From assembly GCA_030267565.1 (NCBI GenBank), contig BRXU01000017.1:1830501-1894500 (forward strand): a stretch of DNA of 64,000 nucleotides, written 5' to 3'. A program made the position numbers and the translations under genes. This DNA comes from Pleodorina starrii (Eukaryota; Chlorophyta; Chlorophyceae; Chlamydomonadales; Volvocaceae). Below the pieces are notes generated by a model, which saw only the letters and a list, made by a program, of their open reading frames with translations, made no database searches and was not told the origin of the DNA. Below, piece by piece: positions 11,638-22,170 of this stretch (its first letter is position 1; each line of letters starts with the position of its first letter).

Positions 11638-13662
11638 CTAAGCCAGCAACAGGGCGTCCAGGTCGTCCTCCTCCTTTTGCTTCTTGGCGACGCGAGCCTC
11701 CTCGGCGGCCTTGGCAGCCGCAACCTCGGTCGCCTGCTGGGCGCATGCGGGGGTGTGAGGGAGGTGGCCAGTTGGTCAAAGGGGCTTCCTGACCACGGCA
11801 TGGATTTCACACCAAGCCTAGGTACGAGGTATGGGCGACCGAGCGGGCCCGGTGACAAACGCTATCATACCGCGAGGGTCTTAAATGATGAGGGCGTCTG
11901 ACGAGGGCATTACCCTCGCCCGATCCCATCGTATTCGTTGTTCAGTGGCAAGCTTCGCATCGTTCGCTTGCAAGGTGTTCGACGGGAGCTTTGCGCATCA
12001 TTGCAATGATGCAGCGCCCCTTGGTGCGGCGACCCAACAGACCACCATGCGACCCCCACCCATGTACAGCACCTGCTTGGCCTTGAGATCGTCGGCCTTC
12101 TTCCTGCCGTACACGTCGATCGACATGTCCTGCTTGATGTTGTCATTGTCGTTAACAACGTTGTCCATGTTCTGCGGAGAGACAGACAGCAAGCGGGGGT
12201 GGGGAGTTGAAGGTTAAACAGCCGGGAGGTTCCGGAAGAGGCGCAACAACAGCTAGGGTACCAGCACGCCGCGGCCGCTGTCAAAGGCCACAGCGAGCTT
12301 CCCGTCGACCAAAACATGCAGCTCAGCTCAGCAGGACCATTCTCCACACGCAAACCCACATCAGCTCAACCCACCAGGATACGCTTGTCCTCCAAGCTGA
12401 AGTTGAAGTTGCCGCGGATCTTGCCCAGGGGCACGATGTCCCTGCGCGGCGCGGGCAGACAATGCGCGAGTTGGGTTGGGTTGGGTCGATGCTTCAAGTT
12501 GCAGTGGATGAGTCCGGCGGCAGCAGCGGGAGGAGGGGCCGGATGCATCTTCGCCACCCCGCCCCCTTCGCTGCGGTTCGCATGTATTGCGCATCATGCG
12601 TGTCACAGCCGGGTGGTGCGGTACCCACATGAGGTTGTCTTGAGCGTGCGGCCGCTGCCAGGTGCGCACCGCCGCCTCGCAACGGAACTCGTAGTTCTCA
12701 CAAAAGGGCGCGGTCCTGAGCCACCGGGGAGAGGACAAGGGCGGGGTGAGTTAGTTAGTGTATGCCGGCTGCCGGGTGGAGCCCGCTGGCGACCACGACT
12801 ACCGTAGCTTGGCGTCAAGAGGTCGGGATAAGTGCTCCATACGACCCCAATTGGGAGAGAAACGGAGCGGGATGCTGCACAGAGCAACTTGCCTGGAAGG
12901 CAAGGGAGAGCCCCGCGCTTCGTGCTGGAAGACACGAAGGCACGGCGTCCCCCCTGGGTCTTGGGACACACGGTGCGTTACCATCGCGAGGAATGTGAGT
13001 TATTGCGCACCTGAATTCCTCGGGCAGTGCGTCCCGGTTGCGGTGCAGCGCATCGCCGAAGCTGACGCCGGTGACCATCTTGTAGGACGTGCGCGCCCCT
13101 GCACGACCGACCGTGTTTTGGCATGGTCCGGATCCAGGCTGGAGTCAGCGAGAGCGACACGTTGCACTCATCATACAGCGCTGGTCGGGCGCACTGACCG
13201 TTTGCAAGGCACTCCAAGGACGATGCAGAGAGCGGCTCGACGACCAGCACCGGCTCGAGGCCACCGCCAGCCTTCCTGAAGCATTGCGCCAGACCCTGAT
13301 GGCGGAAGGAAGATACCGGGTTTTGCTGAGCAATTTCTTGCAAGACCTTTCGGAGTGGGAATTAACGCGACATGCAAGCGCCGAGCTCCTGGATCTTTGG
13401 CAGATCTCTTGCGATCTTCAGCACTTACTAGGCAAACGTAGGCCTCCTCAGAAATGTCGGTCGCATACGCCATTACACGGACGACACCTCGGCCAGGACG
13501 AAGCACGCCGCGCGCCTGACGGGTCACAGCCCGGCAGGCACGCCCTAAGGCGCTTTTGGGAACCACAGCTGAGCAGCTCACGACAGTCGCCCGCCTTGAG
13601 CAGCTTATGGCAGCGCCACGCGGCAGCACCGTAGAGTCCAATCGAAGCATCGCGGCCGACAT
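11638..13662 (-). CDS. Probable plastid-targeted protein of unknown function
   Basis: I join seven small exons: 13429-13662, 13265-13346, 13011-13098, 12629-12715, 12375-12441, 12073-12171 and 11638-11736. All phases agree, giving 251 residues and a TAG stop. The first ~65 residues are rich in Ala, Arg, Ser and Val (for example AISCSRRATVVSCSAVVPKS), typical of an algal chloroplast transit peptide. The mature part has a soluble patch around VTGVSFGDALHRNRDALPEE, APFCENYEFRCEAAVRTW, then IRGNFNFSLEDKRIL, and an acidic stretch DNVVNDNDNIKQDMSIDVYG. It ends in an Ala/Glu/Lys helix and EEDDLDALLLA. I recognise no family. Exon 2 is the least certain: it was chosen because it alone restores phase between exons 1 and 3. 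The coding nature of exons 3-7 is well supported by open, non-repetitive sequence. Confidence 0.65.
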
Positions 13663-14560
13663 ATTCTGGAAGGGGCTTGAAATAGGAACAACGGTTACCC
13701 TGCCTACTGCAGCACGTAAACTTATGTATAGCGAGGACACGATGAACGGTCTGAGTAAAAAGGCTAAAAGGGCACGGCGAGCAACGGAAAAGAGATTGCA
13801 TGGGAACCTTTTTCTGATTCACGACAACCGACACCCCGATCGCCTGCAATCTTGCTCAAAATGTCTGTTTGTATACTCTCAGATCAGCTGTTGATTGACT
13901 TGCTCAGCGGCGGGTAATCATCAGCTGTCTGGTAATTGCCCCTGTTCACCCACAGAGCGCTGTCCTCATCGATGCATGAAACCACCCAGACGTTCATGAC
14001 AGCTAGCATTGAAAGGCATACTGTAATCGACTGTTTCAAAACCTTGCGTTGCCTCAGGTGCGGTTTGGCCCACGGTCACAGGCAGAGCGGTCGGTTGCTC
14101 AACCAGGCTGTTCTCCTGTGGCCTCGATGAGCTCTAACTACCACAGGCCGTGGGCCTCACGTCTCGATTGCGCGTCGCACGCGATTTGCTTTGCGTCCAC
14201 GTATTAATTCTCTTTTTACACCACGACGGCACAGAGGGAACAGAGGGATGCAGGGGGGAGGGGGAATGCGCTGCAGGGCGCTGCTGCCCTTCCAAGCACG
14301 GCGTCCTTTCACGGCATACCGATGACTCACTGTGAACCCGACATATGTGCGATACCACACTTACAATAAAATAAGAGGCGCTCTTGAGACTAATTGCAAG
14401 AATGCAAGTAGCAGCCCAACAGGCCGCACCCCCATCGTAGCGCCTGAACATGCCCCTCGCCACCTCCTCGCCACCTCCCCCGCCTCTTCCCTTCCCTCGC
14501 CTCCCCTCCCCCACGACAGTTCCCCGCCTTTCCTGGCGGCGTTCCTTTCCCGCAGCCCCT
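13663..14560. other. Intergenic: 5' flank of the plastid gene and PIG-S 3'UTR
   Basis: No gene is seen. The right part is the 3'UTR of PIG-S, with its poly(A) signal at 14361-14365. The left part is moderately AT-rich and should hold the promoter of the plastid-targeted gene. Confidence 0.55.
14361..14365 (-). terminator. TGTAA poly(A) signal of PIG-S
   Basis: The minus strand reads TGTAA about 200 nt after the PIG-S stop codon, in a locally A/T-rich stretch. Position and sequence fit the standard volvocine poly(A) signal. Confidence 0.65.
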
Positions 14561-17500
14561 TTAGCCCTCTACCCCGGCTTCCTCTGCCGCACTGGATCCA
14601 GCTTCATCTGGGTCCTCACATCCGGACCCAGGTTTAGATCCGGATCCAGAATCAGGATCGTCCTTCCCCTTTTTGCCTCCCTTGCCCCCCTTCGCCACGG
14701 CGGCGCCTTGCCGCTTCCTCCTTCGCCGCTGCACCTCCTGAAGGAACATCTGTGCGGAGCACAACAACAACAGCAGCAGAAGCAGAAGCATCAACAGCAG
14801 CGGCAGCAACAGAAGCAACAATGATAACGTGCTTGCGTTAGTGCGTGCGCGCGCACCTGGCCCCCAAGTCCAAACGTGCAATCGACAGCCGTCGCTCGCC
14901 GTCCACTCAGCAACCCCCCCCCCCCCGGGGATCGACGCCTCCGCACTGCAGCGCCCCTCCCCGGCAGCGCACAGGTCTCGGTCCTGTCCTGTCCCGCTGC
15001 CCCCAGCACGCAAACGCCAAGCCCGGGCCAGAACCCCACTTAGGCCTCTCAACGTTCACTCCCACCCCTAGGGCACCACCACACCACCACAGCCAGGCGC
15101 TGCACCACCACACGAATCCCTGCACCCTGGCCCCAAGCCCCCTGGCCCTCAGCCCCCCCCCCAACCCCCAGTCCCCCCAGTCCCCCAGCCCCCGACCCAA
15201 ACCGCAACCCCGCAAACCCCCCAACCCTCAGCCCACCTGCACCAGAGGCACCGCCGCTGGCAGGCAAAAGGGCAGGTACACCCCCACCATGTGCGTGTCG
15301 GGCACATTGAGGCGGGAGGACAGAGCCGGGTCGCCGAACGCTGCCTCCGCCCAGCTGCGGGCCTCCTGTGCGGAGCTGCGCGGCGGGCGGGGCGGGGAGA
15401 GGGGTAAGGGGGGGGGAGAGAGAGGGAGAGGGGGGCGCGGCGGGGAGATGAGGGTGGAAATCGGGGTACGGTACGTTTTTACGTGTGCTTTTGACGTACG
15501 TTTGCGTGCTTCCCTGCGTGCTTCCCTGCGTGCCTGCCCTCCACACTCCCAACCCTGACAGCTGCCCCGCAACTCACCGGGACGCCTCCTCGTACCGTCC
15601 CTGCGCCGCGTACGACAGCGTACGGCGCAGCGCCCCCACCGCGTCGCGCACCCTCACCCCCACGTGGCCCGGCACCGCCATCGTGGGAACCTGCCGCAGC
15701 AACCGAGCCAGCGCCGCCAGCGTCGACGCAGCGGCGGCGGCGTCCTCCCGTACACGCCGCCGTACAAGTGCGTCGACCTCCCACGGCGCCAGGCCCGTGC
15801 GCAGCGCTGACAGCAGACTGACGCGGCCAACGGAAGGTGACGTCGCCGACGCAGCGGCGGCGCCGCCGCCGCCAGAGTCTGCCGCCGCGGCGGTGGCGGC
15901 GGCGGCGCCGGTGGTGGTGGAGGTGGCGTTTTGGGAGGCGTCGACCAGGCGCAGCAGGCGGCGGCGGGCGGGTCCGAGCCCCAGCAGCGACCTCAGCTGA
16001 GAGACCAGCTCAACGGCGAAGGCCTGGGGAGAGCGAGGGGGAGGGGGAAGGGGAGGAGAGTGGGTGAAGAGGAATCGTTAAAAGTGGGAGGCAAAGAAGG
16101 CAACGAAGGCAAAGAAGGCCATGACGCCGCAACGGAAGGGATCAAGATGTGGGATGAAGGGACGGCGAGGGAGAAGGGAGAGGGAGAAGGGAGAAGGGGG
16201 GTTGGGGTTCACTCACCTCCATCGCGTCCTGCCCCACGTGGTCCACGATGAAGCCCGACTGAGGCACCTGGTTCACAACCTGAGGGGCCGCGGGGTGAGA
16301 GCGACGGTGTTGCGAAGTGGGGGGTGGGGGGCCAAGGGGCGAAGTGCGGGGAGGGGAGATTGTGGGGGAGAATGCCCCAGAGGGGTCCCTCACCTTCCTG
16401 CGTTTCTCCGTTGCGAGGATGCCGTGCGGTGTAGGCATCCCTCTCCCCATCCACCCATCCACCCCCTTCGTCCGTTTGCCGCGCAACGCCCCTCCGACAC
16501 AGGCAGACAGGCAGGGAGACAGCCAAGCAGACAGACAGACCAACCGACCTACCTGCAGCATGCCCCATCCGGGTACCCGGAACGAGTTGGCCGCCGTGGG
16601 CTGACCATCCGGGCCCAACAGCACCAGCGGCCGCTGCCGCGGCGGAGGAGCGTACAGCACAAAGTGTACGACAGCCGGCGGCAGCGCCGCCGCTGCTGCC
16701 GGCGGCAGCAGCAGCGGCGGCGGCGGCGCCGCCGCCGCCCTGGCGGCGGAGCCCGCCTGCGGCGGCGGCATCGTTAGGATCTCACCCACGGCGACGGGCC
16801 GCGAGCCGGCGACGACGGCGGCGACGTCGTACGGCACGTCGCCGCCGCCGGCGGCGGAGGCGGGCAGGCCGGTCCGGCCTGGGTCAAGCGGCCAGGAGCT
16901 GTCCACAAAGAAGGGAAGCTGACTGTACGGCAGTACGAACGCGGCGCGGCGCTTGTCCCAGGTGCCGTTGACGCGGCCGGGTGTGAAGTACAGGACCTAG
17001 GCCCGGAGCAGCGGCAAAGAGAGGGAGGGAGGTAAAAAGAAGATACCGCAGCGGAGGGAGGGAGGGACTCGGAAGCAGCACCGACAGCGGCAGCAGTGCG
17101 GCATCAACGCAGCGATTCCCAGGAGGCGGTCCAGGGAGGGCACCTGGACGAGGACGAGCAGTCGACGAGCGCCTCTTCGTCGCCTCCTCCGTCCCGTCCC
17201 TTCCCTTCCCTGTCCTGCGGTTCCTTCCTTACTTCCCCGCCGCGTGCGCCCCGGGGCCTTCAGCCTCGCTCCCGACCCACACAGGCCCCCCTCAGGCGGG
17301 CCCTCGGAGCGCACCGGCCCGCCCACCCGGCCTCGCACACGTCCCGCCCCGCCTCGCCTGGCCGTGCCACGCTCCTGTCCCGTCCACGGCCCGTTTACGG
17401 CGGTCTCTCAACACCACAGCCCTACGCTCCCTACACTCAAAACCCACCCACCCACTCACCTACCCACCCACCGACACACCTGGCTCGACACCGTCAGCCG

Positions 17501-20314
17501 CGCCGCCGGCGACAGCACTTGCTTCAGCGGCGTCACAAACTGAGCTTCGAAGCGGGAAAAATCCCACGTGAACGCAGCAGCAGCAGCAGCAGCAGCAGCC
17601 GGTGTGGCGCCTCCGCCTCCGCCGCCACCATCCCGAGTGCCAGCAGCACCGCCCTCACCCTCGCCATCGTGCGGTGAGGGGTGCGCGTTGCAGAGGCTGA
17701 AGGACAGGTGCAGCTGTGAAGCGGCGCTCAGCGGCAGAGGCTGGCACGCATCCGGGTCGGGGTCGGTGTCGGCGGCCGACGAGGGCGCTCCTGCGATGTG
17801 GGTCGGATTGGATTGGATGGGATGAGAGGTTGAGATGTCAGGTTCCCGGCGGTAGGGAATGGACGTGGCGCCCTGTGCGTGTAGGTGTATGTATGTGTGT
17901 GGGGGGGGAGGAAGGCCGCCGTCGTTGTCCCTTGTTCGTTGTTGTTCGTTGCTGTTCGTTGCTGTTGTCATTGTCGGCCGGCGGCTGCCCACGCACCGTC
18001 TTTCCCGCCGGTCCGCTCACTCACCTAGCTGCGACGCGAAGGCGGGCGCCGCCAGCAGCGACGCCAGGCGCACCACTGACCCATGGGTCGGCCCGGGCGA
18101 GGCGGGGTAGCGCACAAACGCCACGCGGCGCCGGCCCACGGATCCGTACGGCAGGTCCGTGGCCGCCAACCAGGGGTCCGGCACCAGGAACAGGTGGTAG
18201 TTACCCGGCCTGTACGGCGGAGGCCGAGCCGTAAAGACATTGAGGATTCCCCTGAATTAAGTTTTTGGTCGGACTGAGGTGCCGAGTTTTCTCGCAGGTT
18301 CGGTCGAGTCGGTGGATGGCGTGCCTCCCAATCGAAGTGAAGGCGCGGGAGCAGCCGGGACAGACGGGAGAGTCCGAGCCAGTGGGAGAGTCAGTGGGCC
18401 GCCGCCCCGAAGAAGGAGCATTTGAGCGCATAGACCCCTGCGGGCCAAGACGTCCGAAGCCCCGCCTGTCGTCGCACCCCCATCCCCATCCACCCACCCC
18501 GGCGTGCTTTCAGTGCCACCCACCCACCCACCCACCCACCCACCCACCCACCCACCCACCCACCCACCCACCCACGCGCGCGCGGCAGCCCCCTCAGCGA
18601 GCGCCATCGCACCCATCACACCCTCTCCGCCTGACTGCCGGGTCCCACTCCCCGTCCCCCGCCACACCCAATGTCGGTCAGCACCCAACTCCACACACAC
18701 ACACACACACACCTACACATATACACACATCCCTGTTCTCGCACCTGTCCTCACACACACACACGCACACGTACCTGTCCTGCCCCGCCAGCTGCTCCGA
18801 AGCCCAGTCGTCGAACTCCCGGTCCTGCCCCCCCATCACGGTGCGTTGCAGCTCGGCGGAGGACACCAGGTCCAGACAGCTGCTGCCACCACGGGGGGTA
18901 CCGACCCCGGGGGCACCGCCGCCTCCGCCGCCTCCTCCTCCTCCGGCTGCTGCGGCTGCTGAGTTTGCGCGGGCGGCCAGGTGGTGTTGATGGGCGGGTG
19001 ATGTCCAGGAGGAGGCGCTGCAGCTGCCGGGGGCGTCGAGCAGCACCCGGACCACCAGCAGGGCCTGTGGGTGGGTGGGGGCGGTGAGCGAAGATGAAGA
19101 TGAGGGAGGGAGGAAGAAAAGGGAGGGAGGAAAGGGAGCCGCGGCCTCAGTTGGTCCCACGGCAAAAGGTGTAACGCCCCGCGTCACTCACAGGCCCTGC
19201 ACCTGCAAGTGGCCGCAGCCCCCCCTCCCCTCCCCTCCCCTCCTCCCTCCCCTCCTCTCCCTCCCCCCCTTCGGCCCACCTGTTCCGGTGTCACCCCCGC
19301 CTCCGCCAGTACCGCAGTGCCCAGCTGTGCGGCGAAGCCGGACAGCTGCCGGTACTCCGGACAGGGGTAGCCTGGGCCTGGAGGAGGAGGGAGGGGAGGG
19401 GGAGGAGGAGGGAGGGAGGGGAGGAGGAGGGGGAGGAGGGAGGGAGGGTGAGTTGATGTAAGACGTAGGAAGGGGAGGAAGGGGAGGGGGGTCAGGGAGG
19501 GGAGGGGGGGGAAGGGGAGGGCGGGCGGGGCGGGGCGGGTAAGCAAGGACAACCGCAACCGAGGAACCGAGGAAGGCGACCCCCGGGGCGAACGGGCCCA
19601 GCAGTACGAGGCGTGGGAGTTGGGAGTTGGGAGTTGGAGGGCGGGGCGCAGGAAGGAGGACACGGGGCAGGGTGGGCGGAGCGGGGAGGGCGCGGAGGCA
19701 GCGCTGGGAGCAGGGGGCCAGGGGGGTTGATGCCGGTCCGTGGCAGGACGCAGCTGTTCCCACGACCTCCGAGACCAAGAGGGAGGAAAGGCCCTTCGCC
19801 AGATGGCGTGCGCGTGTGCATGCGGCCGGGGAGTAAAATGAACGGGGAAGAGAGGGGAGGGGAGGGGAGGGTGCGGTCCAATCAACGATCGGCGGCCCGG
19901 CGCACCTGGGCAAACCACATACGCTGTGAGGGTGGATGGCAGGGCAGCTGCCAGCGGCTCCGCCACAGCGGCGGCGAGGCTGTCGATGTCGCCATGGGGC
20001 AGCGCCACGCGGGGCACTCGTACGGCATTGTACCACAGAGGCAACGCTGCGTAGACGAGGGATGTTTTGTTGGGGCGTATGTGTGGTTGCGGGAGAGGTG
20101 GTGGGACGAGTCGGTAAGGGCCATGGCGGGGATGGGGACCAGGGGTCAGGAACCAGGCGCGTTTTGGGACGAGGCGCATCACCTAGAACGGCAGTGAACA
20201 CCCACCTATGAAAACTACGTACGCAATCAAGGATGTCACGCTCCAGAGGCGCCGGCTAGCCGATGGCTTCTTCACATCGGGTCCTCCAACGTTGCTGCCG
20301 GAACGCAACGACAT
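14561..20314 (-). CDS. PIGS: GPI transamidase complex subunit PIG-S (GPI17)
   Basis: Eleven exons (20206-20314, 19906-20046, 19280-19377, 18775-19064, 18025-18209, 17480-17790, 16553-16996, 16217-16279, 15578-16023, 15237-15375, 14561-14749) join in phase, giving 804 residues. PIG-S belongs to the ER-membrane complex that attaches GPI anchors to proteins. Residues ~22-42 form the N-terminal membrane helix (SVTSLIAYVVFIGALPLWYN); the ALPLWYN end matches the GLPLWW motif of animal PIG-S. The lumenal part carries VLYFTPGRVNGTWD, HFVLYAPPPRQRPL, the PIG-S block ANSFRVPGWGMLQ and QVPQSGFIVDHVGQDAMEV. The C-terminal helix GVYLPFCLPAAVPLVQ is followed by a cytosolic basic tail, as in the family. The protein is longer than the ~555-residue human one because of Ala/Gly/Pro-rich inserts. 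Exon 3 has two adjacent AG acceptors (19378 or 19372), differing by two codons. Confidence 0.92.
18515..18575. repeat. (ACCC)n tetranucleotide repeat
   Basis: About fifteen consecutive ACCC units lie in PIG-S intron 4. Shorter CA-rich runs follow at about 18690-18770, next to the exon 4 donor. In the transcript the tract reads as GGGT repeats. Confidence 0.9.
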
Positions 20315-22170
20315 TGGTCATAACAAATACCCTGTTGCTATCCGTTATCAGAATTGTGTAAGGCTCAGATGCAAAAGATCACTCGTGGATGTTGGCTCGG
20401 AAGCGGGAAAGAGCAGAGCTCTGGGAAAGAGGAAATGAGACGGATTTCAATACGCCCGATCCTTATCCAAAAATCAACAGTATCCAAAAGTTTGCAAAGG
20501 GTGTAGAATTTTTACATGGTGTCCAACTTCCGACAACTTACCAGTAAGAGTTACCCGAAGCTCTTGAACCCCAACAGCGGTACGGCAGCCAGTCATCCTG
20601 CAATATAAGTGATAATGTTACCGTTTATGTTACACAGGGGAACACGCAGGGAACCCTGTGTGCTTCGTATGGTGCAGGGTCGTCCCACGGTCCCAGGGGT
20701 CGCGGTAACGGTAAACTCTTGTGCTTCTACAGAAGAATAAAATAAATATAAAATGTTCGTAATAGAGACGATGTCACAATTTTTAATTTCCGGGGCGTAG
20801 CTGGCCTCCATACTCTCGAAAACTGTTGACGCGTTACGACGCGTTCGCCTGCGTTCGCGACACTTTTCCGCCGTCACCCGCGTTACATTTGCACTACAGG
20901 GGGGTTGTTGGCATGGTAGCACTTTATGGTTGCTAAAGATGTACTAGATTTCTGTGAGTGCCATGGTGGTCGCGGTTGTTACACTGGCCCCAGGCCAGTG
21001 ATGCACACCGCAGCACCCGTTTGCTGTAGCCCTGCTATAGCTTCCTTCTTAGTCAAGGAGTCTTGCAACACATCTTCTGACCCCGGTACAAGCAACCTCA
21101 CACATGGGGTCTGGGCACGTCGTAGGATCAGGGATGCAAGCATATCGCCGATTTGCATCGGGGCGGATCCACCCCTGCTTGTATGGACGGCTTCCGTGCC
21201 CGATTGATTGTGTCGCTTGTTGCCTGACTGAGCACGCTTTATAATCGTTATGCGCATGTCACAATTGATGTGCTTTGCTTTCACAGCGCACAGCGCCATG
21301 GACAACCTAAAATGGCGCCTTTGGGAGCTTCGGGCTACCTCATGCTACCTGCCGCTCTCTTTTAGTCGTGAGCTCGTGACCTGCCTGCTGCGATAATATC
21401 TCACAGACTTGTTTCGAGACTTACTTTAAATGATCAATAATCTGTAAAATCAATGGATACGGATGCGAGGCGGGCTCCATATTTCTGGATGAGCGTATGT
21501 AAAGCTACTTATGTAAAGCTACTTATCTGTCCCACTGTCCGGGCTCCATATTTCTGGATGAGCGTATGTAAAGCTACTTATGTAAAGCTACTTATCTGTC
21601 CCACTGTCCGGGGCCTTTCATCAAGCACCGATATCCTTGGGGTCGGCGTCGGTAGAGCCATGAATACATACGGTCTCGTTTTAGATTTTATCTGTGATAA
21701 CTCGTGCGTTTCGCCTTGTCGCGGGCGTTTTACGTGTGGCCGCACTGGCATATGAAAATTGCATTTTGACTTCCTGGATATTCGCAATGTAAAGTTTATT
21801 TATTTGTGCGTTGAAACCTCTGAAACTGGCGCTTCCTTGTCACCGATCGCGTATGGGGAATGGGCAGTGAACGGCTTAACTGTGACAGTTAGCTTCGAAG
21901 CTCGTGGGAAGTTCCACGGGTCCGCGTCCACGGGTCCACGCTTCCGCTGGGACTGTTTTGCAGAACGGCGCCTTCATAAAACTGCTTGCGTTTAAAAGCT
22001 GCATTTGCGCACCTTCTCTCATGTAGTGTTCGTAGCTGTTTTGGTGGTGCCGCCAGAAGCGCAAGCGTGCTTGCAGTTCGCGCCCAATAATCATAAAATC
22101 ATGCAGAGATTATAAGCGTTTTAGCCAGACTGGCGTTAGGCAGCTAGCTTTGCGTTCCAGGCGAGGGCGA
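20315..22170. other. AT-richer divergent intergenic region
   Basis: This stretch separates PIG-S (minus) from the hemerythrin-like gene (plus) and has the lowest GC content of the window. It contains the 69-bp duplication at 21472-21609. A 109-codon minus frame at 20593-20922 has no recognisable domain. Promoters of both flanking genes should be near its ends. Confidence 0.55.
21472..21609. repeat. Perfect 69-bp tandem duplication
   Basis: Two identical 69-bp copies start at 21472 and 21541 (gggctccatatttctggatg...). Each contains two direct copies of tatgtaaagctactt, so the 15-mer occurs four times. Perfect identity implies recent duplication. Each copy also carries TGTAA twice. Confidence 0.95.

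Noticed and set aside
20593..20922. 109-codon minus frame in AT-richer DNA
   Set aside because: Length is only mildly unusual for this local composition, and no motif or splice partner was found.
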